A stretch of 64,000 nucleotides of DNA, taken from NCBI RefSeq assembly GCF_964340395.1, contig NC_135550.1:4897101-4961100 (forward strand), read 5' to 3'. Shown piece by piece: positions 24,572 to 36,257 of this stretch (within the stretch, counting starts at the first letter, position 1; every line of letters begins with the position of its first letter). The notes under the pieces are model-generated. The model was not told the origin of the DNA. It made no database searches and saw nothing but the letters and a program-made list of their open reading frames with translations. Both the position numbers and the translations under genes were made by a program. Origin of the DNA: Glandiceps talaboti (taxonomy: Eukaryota > Hemichordata > Enteropneusta > Spengelidae).

Positions 24572-24597
24572 AATTTTTTTACCCTTCCTTACAGAAA
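23421..24597 (+). mobile_element. Helentron/DINE-like element with tandem core and microsatellite
   Basis: It starts at CCTTCCTTAACG and ends at CCTTCCTTACAGAAAG. The core is about five to six diverged ~170-bp units, each with CACCAAAT.ATGTGAAATTTGA, CCTAATTACT and TTAATTATGCAAATGACTCA. Then comes AAAGTTTGAGATATCGTGTC and CAGA, CA and mixed tracts at about 24405-24568. Short end, tandem core, microsatellite, short end is the architecture of DINE-1, pearl and Helentron-like non-autonomous rolling-circle elements. No Rep/helicase is encoded. Confidence 0.7.
24409..24568. repeat. (CAGA)/(CA) microsatellite inside the element
   Basis: CAGA units, CA units, an irregular GACA/GACG stretch and a long CA run to 24568. 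Confidence 0.93.
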
Positions 24598-24599
24598 GA

Positions 24600-26615
24600 A
24601 AAATTAGCAATTGAAAAATGAAAAGAGAACGTAATAATAAGATACGTTATCGATCTATTTCGGCATCAGCACGTACCTACTAGTAGACAGATTGTATTAT
24701 TATCGGTTACTATAATTCAACCATACATTAGCAGTCGTGACAAGGATGTTGGTTTACAAGGAAAACGTAGACATATGCTCATCTATAATAACAGTCTGTC
24801 TTAGTATGTTTTGGTATACTGTGCATGGCTAGTAGTAGTTTGTCACGAGTCTTTTCAAAGCTTCAGATAAACAACTCGATTTACGGAGTACTTGACATTG
24901 CTAATCCCATTTATACGTCGTGGGTAATGTCACATAGTGGCCTATGTCCTTAACGACAATAAATAAAGGTGTAGCTAATGTGAATATAAGGACTTTGGTA
25001 CTCAAAGTGAGGACTAAATGAGACGTGTATATATCTACGCTACTCGTTCACAAAATCTCTTAATGCCCCACTACAAACCATTGACTTAGTGCTTGGCTAC
25101 CTATGCATACAACAAAGCATCAACCATGGTGTATTTATTCGGAAATTTGAAAATACTGTCGTTGTATTTTTTTACTTGTACACGATATCTCGAAAGTGTA
25201 CAATTAGTAAAATGAAACATAAAATAAGACAAAAAATATATAATTGTGCTAATAAGGTGTGTAAGAGCATTTGAAATCCATTGGAGGTGTTTACCTTTAG
25301 GTAACCTTGTCATTATAAACGTTTTTAAGACGAAATTATAGATGGTGTACTGAGTCAATTTGCCACAGGCTTTGTGCTTGTCTTCTACGACAACTTGTAA
25401 CAAACTACTGGCATTGATACCATCGACTTACAGATGCTAGTATTAAAATGAAACATAACATTTCATTGTGATTGGTGTGGGGGTTTTAAACTTCAATTGT
25501 ATCATGTGATTTGATTTTGATAGTTGGCAATGATGTCGATTTGTCGTTTTACATTTACTAATAGTATCTGTAAGTTGTGTTGAGTTAGTCATGACTGAAT
25601 GGTGGAAGAAGCAATGAGCATCACGTGACCAAAATGGCTTTCTAAGTCAACGATGATTTCGTAGTCTTAAACGCTGAAAAACGTGAAACAAGAACCGTTT
25701 GATTTGACACAAGAAAAAAAAAACTTACCAGCATTTCAACACATATACTGTCTGGGATATCACTGCCTACCATTGCATTGCCAACGTCATTGATCAAATT
25801 TAAGCTACAGGCTCTGTCCTGATAAACATTGGGTACACTCTCCAGTTAGTCTGTTCTGTTCCGTAACTTACTACATTATGTCTATCATCTAGTCACGCCG
25901 ATGCATGTGTCATCTCCCACTTGTCCAACTCTGAATACAGAAAATAACAAACTTGCCCCGCATACTGTTTTCTTCGGGTTTCCAGGTACGGACGAGTGAA
26001 CTGTACAATTGAATTGCCAATAAATATCTCTTATCTAACCTATATGACTACTTAGCAACAAGTCACTTGTCAAGATATTATAAATTATTGTCTCATTGTA
26101 AACAAATATTTTTATTAATTACGAAATGATGCTCTCGTCTAGCGAATATTATCGCCGCAGGTGGTAACGGCTTGGGACTAATATTTACCATTAAAACAGA
26201 CTATGTGAAGATGAATAGTCCGTGTAGTTGTGTTGTTTACTAGTCAGAGACAGAAACATTGTATCTATGGCAACTAGGGTTCTAAATAACACTGCTCATT
26301 GACAACGACGCATTCTAGAATAGTTCATGGAGAATCGACTGTTCCGGGTATTTGTATATTAAGTGATGTCTTACTTTCGAAATATTTCAAAAGAGACACT
26401 CGCGTAGATATTTTCAAATATTTCAATAAAAAAAATCAAACTCCGCAGAGTACGTCGAAACTTAATAGTAATAGACAGGTAATGCACGTGTCGCTAGGTA
26501 AACAATCGTGGCTGTAGACGTGTTGTCCGTCACGAAAGGTATGTTACAAACAAGGACTTTCCGTATGTTGGTTACTTTGCACGTACAATCACACACTTTT
26601 TACATATTTTTTTTT
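24600..26615. other. Intergenic, no gene recognised
   Basis: AT-rich single-copy-looking sequence. Frames near 25089-25403 and 26299-26517 show no domain motifs and no clear splice structure. Confidence 0.4.
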
Positions 26616-26619
26616 TAGC

Positions 26620-26757
26620 CTTTAGCAAGGTATTGAGTGACAAACACGGACTTGGTCGATGCAATTTACATTGTACCTTCAAGTAGGAAAACACAGTACA
26701 ATTTTAGAAATCCAAAATAAGTACAAATTTGTCACCTATATGGTCACTTTAACTGAA
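26620..26757. mobile_element. Truncated copy of the 59174-59518 TTAA-type MITE
   Basis: ACACGGACTTGGTCGATGC, AGGAAAACACAGTA, AATCCAAAATAAGTAC and ATATGGTCACTTTAA match 59403-59522 in the same order. Only the right end is clear. Confidence 0.6.
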
Positions 26758-26846
26758 TGGTTGAGCGTTCCGTTTTGGAAGAACATCACCCCTTGCCAAG
26801 TGATCAAGTCGGAAAAGAGCACTAGTCTTGTACTGAATTGGACATT

Positions 26847-26910
26847 GGAAAACTTTCATACTGGTAACTTTGTTCACTGGAAAACTTTCATACTGGTAAC
26901 TTTGTTCACT
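26847..26910. repeat. Perfect 2 x 32-bp tandem duplication
   Basis: GGAAAACTTTCATACTGGTA plus ACTTTGTTCACT occurs twice back to back, without differences. Confidence 0.9.
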
Positions 26911-26964
26911 GTGTTCGCCATGGCACTTTACACTTGAATTCTTTGAATGTTAAGTAAGGGAACC

Positions 26965-27682
26965 TTCAGTAATTACAGCGGGAGGGGGTCAGATTTTACT
27001 CAGGGGAGGGCTATATTTTAGAAAATAGAATTGGGGAGAGTCAATTTTTGCTTTGACTCACTATATTATCTAATTTTGACATCCCACCGTTGCCACTTCC
27101 CCACATATTTCCTTCAGTTCTGCCAATTAGATCCAAACATGGGAATCAATTAACGCAGTGCCTCCACACAAACTCACTGTTGGTGGTAACAGGTGATCAA
27201 CATTAAAGGGACACACCACTCTAGAAAATAAATGCATTTCTTGAACTTTGGGTTCTAGAGACTAATTTTAATATTCAATATTATATGAATTTCGTACAAT
27301 AGCCGAGAAACACCATTTTAACTGAAACTTTGTTTAACCTTCACTGTGTTAGCAGTGGTACCATGTTGCTTCATGGGATTCAGTAGATATACGTATATAT
27401 TACATGAATAATTAGTAGTGGTGACTATGAATATTCATTGTTCATCTGTCACGTAAGTATAACTGCTGAATCACGTGACGTGACCACTGCTAGGAGATAT
27501 AGAAAAAAGTTTCGATTTGGTGTTTTTTGGGCAATTGCGCGAAATTTGAGTGACGTTAAATCATGATGAAATAACGCTTCAGAACCAACACATGATCTTA
27601 TTTCCTGCAGTGGTATTTCCCTTTAACATCTCCCCCCCCCCTCCAGAGTTAAATATGACCGTCCCATTAACCTAACACGCTA
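26965..27682. mobile_element. Old inverted-terminus element split by a younger MITE
   Basis: GGGAGGGGGTCAGATTTTAC near 26980 resembles the inverse of CCAGAGTTAAATATGACCGTCCC near 27642-27665, both next to G/C runs. The 27207-27622 MITE lies inside. Confidence 0.45.
27207..27622. mobile_element. 416-bp MITE with TTAA target duplication
   Basis: It begins AGGGACACACCACT and ends AGTGGTATTTCCCT, with TTAA at 27203-27206 and 27623-27626. TTAA targets are used by piggyBac and Kolobok transposons. It has no coding capacity. Confidence 0.75.
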
Positions 27683-27784
27683 CGCTGAACAACAAATACT
27701 TCCAAAGTTGTCATTATCACGGTGCGACCTCCAAACAAACCAGCGTTTTGGTAATACTCGTATTTAAGCAAAAACGTATCTAAA

Positions 27785-28962
27785 ATGTCCACAAACAAAG
27801 TCGACGATAACCAATGATAACGCAGATCCCGAAGGAGGCACAGTCAATGGTCGAGAAATCCATGGCAAAATGTGGTTTGGACAATATCGTCTTGAATCCA
27901 AAGTTTGGTTAAATGAAGCAGAGCTAAATCGCAGGGTGTTGTCCAGGATGTTCGGTTTGGACCCAAAGACAGTTATGCTGAGGTCCAGTGACGACAACAG
28001 ATTGGTGGGTCCTATACGTGGCGGACTCTTTGCCATGGAAGCTCTGGATGACAGCACTGTGTGGAATTGTGAAGGTGAACCAGATCGTAGGGTAAGAGTG
28101 TGTGTGTGTTTATACCACATTTCTTTCGATACATGTGTAATGGCCCATCTCCCAGAGGTAAAACATAACGCTTGTATTTCGTTAACTCAGACCACTACCA
28201 CATTATATTAAATGTACACACTTCCCATTTCTCATGGAACATTACGTTTTTGACACAGATATAGATATATTTCGACTCTAGATCCTTTGCCCAATCACAC
28301 TTTTTCACATTGCAGTAAAAACAGGCTTCTAATGAAAACATTACACATGGACTTGGTGATTTTAATGGCTGCAATCGTTTCTTTTCTAAATGATAATTAA
28401 CATTTAAACTTCAGGTCGACTACTGCTATATCCACAATGCACAAGGCACCTATATATCTTTCTTTTGCATTAGAAATTATCTGAGAGTGTGTAATAAATA
28501 TCATGTTGCATGAGTGAAACACCAAGCCTACATCATGTTAGCTGTACATCAGCTTTACTTGAACTACACAAAGTCTTCTATATTTCTCCCACAGCGTTAC
28601 AGATTTAATGGTTATGCTAGTGTAAAGACAGTTGGTCTATCGATGGTGGTTCTCGCCTTGTTCCTCACACACCTTGGAATGTTAATTTACCTCTGCGACG
28701 TTGATACTGGTCCTGGCAGTAACACAAATGATAACGAAAAGCTTAGAATATGTGGTATCGTATTTCTTTCGCTGTGTATCTTTGTGGAGTAGGAGTTACA
28801 AATATAGACGAAGGTGACGGGGAAGATACAGTTATCAGTACATCTGTTTTAAAGACACTTCGATCGTGGAACAACGCTGTCACTGTCTGTACTGTGTTAT
28901 TAATCATACTTTCTTCGGTGGCGATGGTAACCATCATAACCTTTCTAGTTCCAGACCACTAA
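27785..28962 (+). pseudogene. Ninjurin-family gene copy 1, two frame breaks
   Basis: Exon 1 (27785-28091) and exon 2 (28595-28962) match the intact neighbour at 31226-32676, with the same phase-0 intron, the donor GTAAGA and the acceptor TCTCCCACAG. Two lesions break it. After VDDN one extra base brings a TGA at 27815-27817, although the domain frame reopens and has an internal ATG at 27870. In exon 2, relative to copy 2, about 28 bases are missing after FVE near 28790, removing half of a transmembrane segment and shifting the frame; the rest (GVTNIDEGDGEDT...) is read in another frame to 28962. Sequence between the lesions is well kept, so inactivation looks recent. Assembly error or a shortened protein starting at 27870 are alternatives. 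Confidence 0.75.
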
Positions 28963-29059
28963 GCGTCAGAGCCAGAGTAGCGTGGGAATTCATTCGGCAG
29001 CCAAAACTAAATGTGGAGAACAATTATTTTTCACTAAACTCATCATTTTCTATCATTGG

Positions 29060-29333
29060 CTAGCTATCCCAGTACTACCCCCCCCCCCCATACCCGAGAG
29101 ATGCATGCCTGCACACAGCCATACATACATGCACCCGGGGTATGCTCACACTACGGTTGTACGCACGCACGCACGCACACACGCACGCACGTATGTACGT
29201 ACGTACGTATATACATACATACATACATACATACATACATACATACATACATACATACATACATACACATACACACTCACACACATACATACATACATAC
29301 ATACATACATACATACATACATACATACATACA

Positions 29334-29365
<32 letters not shown>

Positions 29366-29366
29366 A
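29060..29366. repeat. (CATA)n microsatellite with C run and CGCA/CGTA units
   Basis: A ten-C run near 29080 is followed by CGCA, CGTA and long CATA arrays from 29207 to 29362, interrupted once by CACA. Confidence 0.95.
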
Positions 29367-31225
<1,859 letters not shown>

Positions 31226-31540
31226 ATGTCGTCAGGAAATCGAATCGACGATAACTCGAATGTCCAGGAAAGCAATGATTATGACGGCGAAGTCAAAGGC
31301 AGAGAAATCCATGGGAAAATGTGGATAGGGCAATACCGTCTGGAATCCAAAGTTTGGTTAAATGAAGCCCAGATAAATCGAAGGGTGTTGTCCAGAATGT
31401 TTGGTTTGGACCCCAAAACAGTTATGTTGAGGTCCAGTGATGCTAATAGATTGGTGGGACCTATGCGAGGTGGATCCTTCCCTTTACAAGCTCTAGATGA
31501 AAACAAAGTATGGAACTGTGAAGGCGAACCAGATCATAAG
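31226..31540 (+). CDS. Ninjurin copy 2, exon 1 (N-terminal domain)
   Basis: 105 codons ending AAG before the donor GTGAGA. The first 27 residues are polar and variable between copies; the next 78 are well conserved. Confidence 0.85.
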
Positions 31541-32101
31541 GTGAGAGAATACCCGCAAGAAAACCGACACTGTTCAGTAGATGTAACGCTAGTTGACCAT
31601 CGCTCAGAGATAAAATCAATTAAATTGTAACAAGTATGTAACTATCATAGAAATAAATGTATCTTCGTATCACGTGATTCTACAGAGCCAGAGTAAGTTT
31701 ACATTTCGTTTACGTGTACGTAGAGACTCTCTCCAACCCCTTTGATTTACGTTGCGCGTGTTTACTTGAAAAATATGGAGTCGAAAATGTCCCTATTTAA
31801 CACAGACAATGGACCCGTGTGTCACCTTTTGCATGATAGTACATGGGTTCATGTTAAATATTTATTAAGGTAACAATTACACAATGGAAGGATGAGTGGT
31901 TACTGGGGGGAGTGACAACCTATTGTCTATCGTATTTTTCTCCTTGCCATGTGCATCTTTAAGCTTTATATGGACGATCTGTGTACAGTGGTTTGCCAGA
32001 ACAAGTAAGTTCTGACAGTAGACAGCACCGCAAGTATCCCAGTATAAACAAGTATATGGTCAAAGGTGACTGTGAGGTGATCACAATCTCCCTCTCCAAG
32101 A

Positions 32102-32147
<46 letters not shown>

Positions 32148-32676
32148 GCGCGCGTGCGTGCGCGCACGTACGTACGTGTTTGTGTTTGTGTCTGTCTGTG
32201 TGTGTGTGTGTGTGTGTGTCTGTCTGTGTGCCTCTCTGTGTTGTATAAATCGTATATACAATCTATGAGCTGATATTACATTTATTTTCCCGTTTCTCCC
32301 ACAGCGTTACAGAGTTAATGGTTACGCTAGTGTAAAGACAGTTGGTCTATCGATGGTGGTTCTCGCCTTGTTCCTCTCACACCTTGGAATGTTGATTTAT
32401 CTCTGTGAATCTTCTTCGGGCAATAGCCCAAGTCTTAAAGTTCTTTCTATTGTGTTTATTTCCATATCAATCGTTGTGGAGATGGTGACTTTGATTTTTT
32501 TGTACGTGGTTGGAGTGACAAATATAGACCAGGGTGACGGGGAAGATACAGTAATCAGTACATGTGTTGCAAAGACGACACTTCGATCGTGGAACAACGC
32601 TGTCACTGTATGTACTGTGTTATTATTGATTATCTCTGCAGTGGCGATGGTAACCATGGTAACCTATCTGGTATAG
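31226..32676 (+). CDS. Ninjurin-family membrane protein with an extra N-terminal domain
   Basis: Two exons, 31226-31540 and 32305-32676, join at phase 0 (GEPDHK|RYRVNG) to give 228 residues. Exon 2 is the ninjurin domain: a YASVK motif (YASKK in NINJ1), a hydrophobic segment GLSMVVLALFLSHLGMLIYL in the place of the amphipathic helices, then two membrane helices (SIVFISISIVVEMVTLIFLY and VTVCTVLLLIISAVAMVTMV). Family members such as NINJ1 oligomerise to rupture the plasma membrane in lytic death; others act in adhesion. Exon 1 encodes about 75 residues not found in vertebrate ninjurins (GQYRLESKVWLNEA, RRVLSRMFGLDPKTVMLRSS, VWNCEGEP). Its predicted strand-strand-helix-strand pattern suggests a ubiquitin- or doublecortin-like beta-grasp fold, which is inference. 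I chose the ATG at 31226 because the frame upstream has no other ATG. Confidence 0.85.
32104..32242. repeat. Alternating purine-pyrimidine tract (CA, CG, CGTA, GT)
   Basis: (CA)15, then (CG)10, GTGCGTGCGCGCACGTACGT and (GT/TGTC) runs. It is almost strictly alternating and partly self-complementary, and ends about 60 bp before a splice acceptor. Confidence 0.95.
32305..32676 (+). CDS. Ninjurin copy 2, exon 2 (ninjurin domain)
   Basis: Acceptor TTTCTCCCACAG precedes CGT TAC AGA; the frame is open to TAG at 32674-32676. It contains all hydrophobic segments. Confidence 0.88.
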   Translation, partial: RYRVNGYASVKTVGLSMVVLALFLSHLGMLIYLCESSSGNSPSLKVLSIVFISISIVVEMVTLIFLYVVGVTNIDQGDGEDTVISTCVAKTTLRSWNNAVTVCTVLLLIISAVAMVTMVTYLV

Positions 32677-33337
32677 TTTAGATAGCTTTATCACACCTAC
32701 CGCAGATTACTCACACAATATAAATTAATAAGAGGGTTATAGATTTCCCAGTGTCAATATACCTCAAAACTTACACTAACGTTTATTTTTTCGCAGTTAC
32801 TATAGAAAGTATGCTTATATCTTTTGTGTGTGATATCATGTTGAATTCTTGAAGTTCGTGTCAAGATGACCATAAACTATATACGATCAGCAGCCTAATT
32901 CAAGTTCGAATGATTGTATTTTTACACACTTATTGGAATTCACTTAGACTCTAATGACGTCATAGGTCCGGGCTTATCCGCCTGCCATGCCCTAATAAAG
33001 GGAGATTAGACCGCGCCCACAACGGCTGATCTGTCAGTCTAGTAGGATTCACTCAGCTGTTTGCTGGTCCGGTCACAGAGCGCAATACCCAGATAATGTA
33101 TTGTAGCCCTTCGGCTTTATTCGGTAACTTTCGGATGCGCGCACTATCCGAGCGCAGTCAAGATAGGTTCAGCCTGAATCTAATTTAATAGTTACAATAT
33201 GTGCAAGTAAATCACGTGACTAATGTGTTGTTGCCAAAGTTTAACGTCACTGTTTCTATTAAACTATATTAAGGGATGGAATGCAATGCATACAATATAT
33301 TAATGTACAACAAAATGTAACAGATTTAAACTGAATG
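32677..33337. other. Downstream of ninjurin copy 2, no gene seen
   Basis: A patch at 32960-33180 is richer in GC than its surroundings and holds short hairpins (GGATGCGCGCACTATCC); its identity is unknown. Confidence 0.35.
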
Positions 33338-33949
33338 CCTTCCGTAAGGGCAAAGTTTTTAGATTTTCGTCCCTACTCACAATTATTGTTAGAATGTAAC
33401 AGAACATATGAGATTAGCTATGTTTGAAGTATGTACCAAATTTTATTGAATTTGAAGTGTGCATTTGTAAGATATAGCCTAATTACCTTTTAGAAGCTGT
33501 TCACTTTGTTATTGTTGATGTATGTTAGTAAATTTTATATATGAAACGTGCATTCTTAAGATTTAGCCTAATAGCTGAAAATAATTAATTATGCAAATGA
33601 CTCTGATTTAAAATTGAAACCTACATAATCAAACTGTACATGGTATATGAACTTTGTTACCAGCAATGTATATGGTGCATTCTTAAATATAGCCTAATTA
33701 CTGAAAATCATTAATTATGCAAGTTATTCAAATAGTAAACTTTATGAGACGTGCACCCTGGTATCTTAAATGTACGCACCAAATTATATGGAACTTGAAG
33801 GTTGCACTCTTCATGTATAGCCTAATTACTGAAAATCATTCATTATGCAAATAACTCAATAAAATCAAAAGCTACATCAACAAGCTTTACAGGACATGTG
33901 CCCTTTAATATGTTTGAAGTATGTACCAAATTATATTGTATTTAAATTC

Positions 33950-35473
33950 AGGCCATCAACACCTGCAGATATAGCAAACATTTTGACTAATCTAGACACA
34001 GGTAAATTAGCCGGTCATGACCGCATACCAGCTAAAGCCATTCAGGCAGCTGCTAACACTCTATGTTTTCCTTTGTGCTCGTTAGTCAATAGATGCATTA
34101 TATCAAATTCAGTGCCTGATGCATGGAAAAGAGCGGAGATTACTCCAATCTACAAGAAAAATGATCCGCACAAGAAGGTGAATTACAGACCAGTCTCCAT
34201 TCTACCGGTTTTCAGCAAAATATTTGAAGTTCTTCTATCTAATTAGTTGAATTCATATTTTGATAATATTTTCTCGAATTGCTTATCAGCTTTCCGCAAA
34301 AACCACAGCTGTGAGTCTTCCCTATTGCGGCTTATAGGGGAGTTTAAATATGAACTAGACAACAACAACAATGTAGGGATAATTTTAATGGATCTATCAA
34401 AGGCGTTCGACTCGATTCCGCATGGTCTACTTTGTGCAAAACTGTCAGCGTATGGTTTAGACAAGGGGTCAGTTGAGTTGATGAAGGCTTACCTATCTAA
34501 CCGCAGTCAACGGGTCAAACTAAATGGTCATTTTTCTGATTGGGCGAAGCTCATCAAAGGCGTTCCACAAGGATCAGTACTGGGATCGACCTTTTTCAAT
34601 ATCTTTCTTAATGATACATTTTACTTCATTTTAACCTGCAAATTGAATTCTTATGCTGACGATAATCAGATATTTTATGCAAATAAAGATATTACTGATC
34701 TTATGCAAAAGCTAACTTCTGATCTATCTACAGCTACACAGTGGTTTAATAATAATCTGATGAAGATTAACCCAGGGAAATCACAGTATATGCTTATGGG
34801 TAATGAAAGCACCGGTGAAAATAACATTAACGTCCCCAATATTAACATTTCTAGTAGTTAAAACGTAGATCTTTTGGGGGTTAATATTGACAACAAATTA
34901 AATTTTGATAAGCATATATCCTCCATTTGTACTAAAGTAAACAAACACTTGGCAGTCATTAGACGACTGAAGAAATTTATCCCGACTGACTCCAAATTAC
35001 TTCTATATAATAGCCTTATCTCTCCACTTTTGAATTATTGTAGTAGTATATGGGGTGGCTGCAGTAAAAGAAATCTTGATAAGCTAGAGAAATTGAATCA
35101 CAAGATACTCCGTCTTGTCTTCCATGACTACAGTAGTAGTTATGACAGGCACCAAAACCTTGTCAGCCTTTCAGAACAAAGAAACAACAATGTAGCTAAA
35201 TTAGTTTTTAAAGCATTAACAGGTACCGCTCCTATTTACATCACTGACATGCTCACACCTTGGGCTACTACTCATAATTTAAGGGGGGGGGGGGATAACA
35301 TATTGAAATTTCCAAGAGTTCATACCACCAAATACGGCTTGCACTCTTTTTCGTATCAGGCACCAGTAATTTGGAACAAACTGAGTAATGATTTAAGGAT
35401 GGCTGATAATCTAGCGTCTTTTAAACGTAAAATAAAGCAAGGCAATGTCTCTCAACCCATGTTTTACTTGTAA
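33950..35473 (+). pseudogene. LINE reverse transcriptase frame with two nonsense codons
   Basis: One reading frame runs through the whole fragment and is broken only by TAG at 34244-34246 and TAA at 34859-34861. It shows the RT motifs MDLSKAFDSIPH (motif A), GVPQGSVLG (motif B) and YADD (near 34652, motif C), then a LLGV.ID...F..HI thumb-like segment. The YSLISPLLNYCSSIWG-like stretch and a closing SFKRKIK are typical of CR1/L2/Rex ORF2 C termini. Lack of frameshifts suggests a fairly young insertion. Confidence 0.82.
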
Positions 35474-35730
35474 TTTAGTGTTGTTGGACGACTTAATACT
35501 CTTTCGCAATGTGATTTCCATCATTTTATTTATCAGCTCTAGGTTTTTGTGTCTTTTGAGTCTTTGTTGTTGGTTTGTTTTGTTTGGTATATAAGTTATT
35601 ATTGTGATGTGTATTTTATCTTCCTGACGGTTTAACTGTAGTTTTTTATTTATATTTTACTTCTCGGATGTATTAGCACGTCTGTGCTACTTTTTAAACC
35701 GAGTATAAATAAAATAATTAAAAAAAAAAT
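33950..35730 (+). mobile_element. 5'-truncated non-LTR retrotransposon (CR1/L2/Rex-like)
   Basis: Reverse transcriptase and C-terminal region, a 3' UTR and an A-rich tail (AATAAAATAATTAAAAAAAA near 35708). No endonuclease domain remains, the usual 5' truncation. Both sides are core repeat of the Helentron-like element, so the LINE landed inside it. Confidence 0.8.
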
Positions 35731-35790
35731 TGTTAAGATATAGCCTAACTACCGAAAACTATTATGTAAATAGCTCAGTAATATTCATGG

Positions 35791-35879
35791 TAGACTGTAA
35801 GATACGTCGTGACGTTTCGCCCTCACTAGGGGTTGGCCGATGTTTGAGGGCGCCCCGTCACGGCGTACCTTACAGACTA
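35791..35879. mobile_element. 89-bp foldback MITE with 9-bp target duplication
   Basis: TAGACTGTAAGATACG...CGCCCTCA is inverted as TGAGGGCG...CGTACCTTACAGACTA around an ~20-nt loop. TATTCATGG flanks both sides (35782-35790 and 35880-35888). Termini TAG(A/T)CT and the 9-bp duplication match the element at 13285-13445. Confidence 0.85.
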
Positions 35880-35999
35880 TATTCATGGCAGTTTACAAAA
35901 ACCTCATCAGTTCTAGCCATTTCCCTAAAGAATACATGCACCAAATTTCGTTTGAATTGCGCCAGTCGTTTTTGAGAAAACGATGACACAGTCAGTCGG

Positions 36000-36007
36000 A
36001 CAGACAT

Positions 36008-36038
<31 letters not shown>

Positions 36039-36071
36039 TACATACATACAGACACATACATACAGACAGAC

Positions 36072-36102
<31 letters not shown>

Positions 36103-36222
36103 CACAGCCACAGACACGTACGGCCACAGCCACAGCCACAGCCACAGCCACATACACAGACACAGACAGACACAGACACACACACAGACACAGACACAGA
36201 CACAGACACAGACACACAGACT
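36000..36222. repeat. CAGA/CATA/CAGCCA/CAGACA microsatellite
   Basis: Mixed tetra- and hexanucleotide units (CAGA, CAGCCA, CAGACA). It is the microsatellite of the Helentron-like element. Confidence 0.95.
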
Positions 36223-36257
36223 TTTCATCCCTAATATACAACCTTCCTTACGGAAGG

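Larger units (their letters stand above)
33338..36257 (+). mobile_element. Second Helentron/DINE-like element, interrupted by a LINE
   Basis: It starts at CCTTCCGTAAGG and ends at the exact inverse CCTTACGGAAGG, part of a terminal hairpin ACCTTCC-TTAC-GGAAGGT. Four to five core units share CCTAATTACTGAAAATCATT and AATTATGCAAATGACTC with the 23.4-kb element. The 3' part (CACCAAATTTCGTTTGAATT, CAGTCGTTTTTGAG) leads into a CAGA microsatellite. The LINE at ~33950-35730 and the foldback at 35791 were inserted later. Confidence 0.72.

Noticed and set aside
32960-33180. GC-richer patch considered as a SINE or RNA gene
   Set aside because: No A/B box, cloverleaf or match to the other SINEs in this window; left as unknown.
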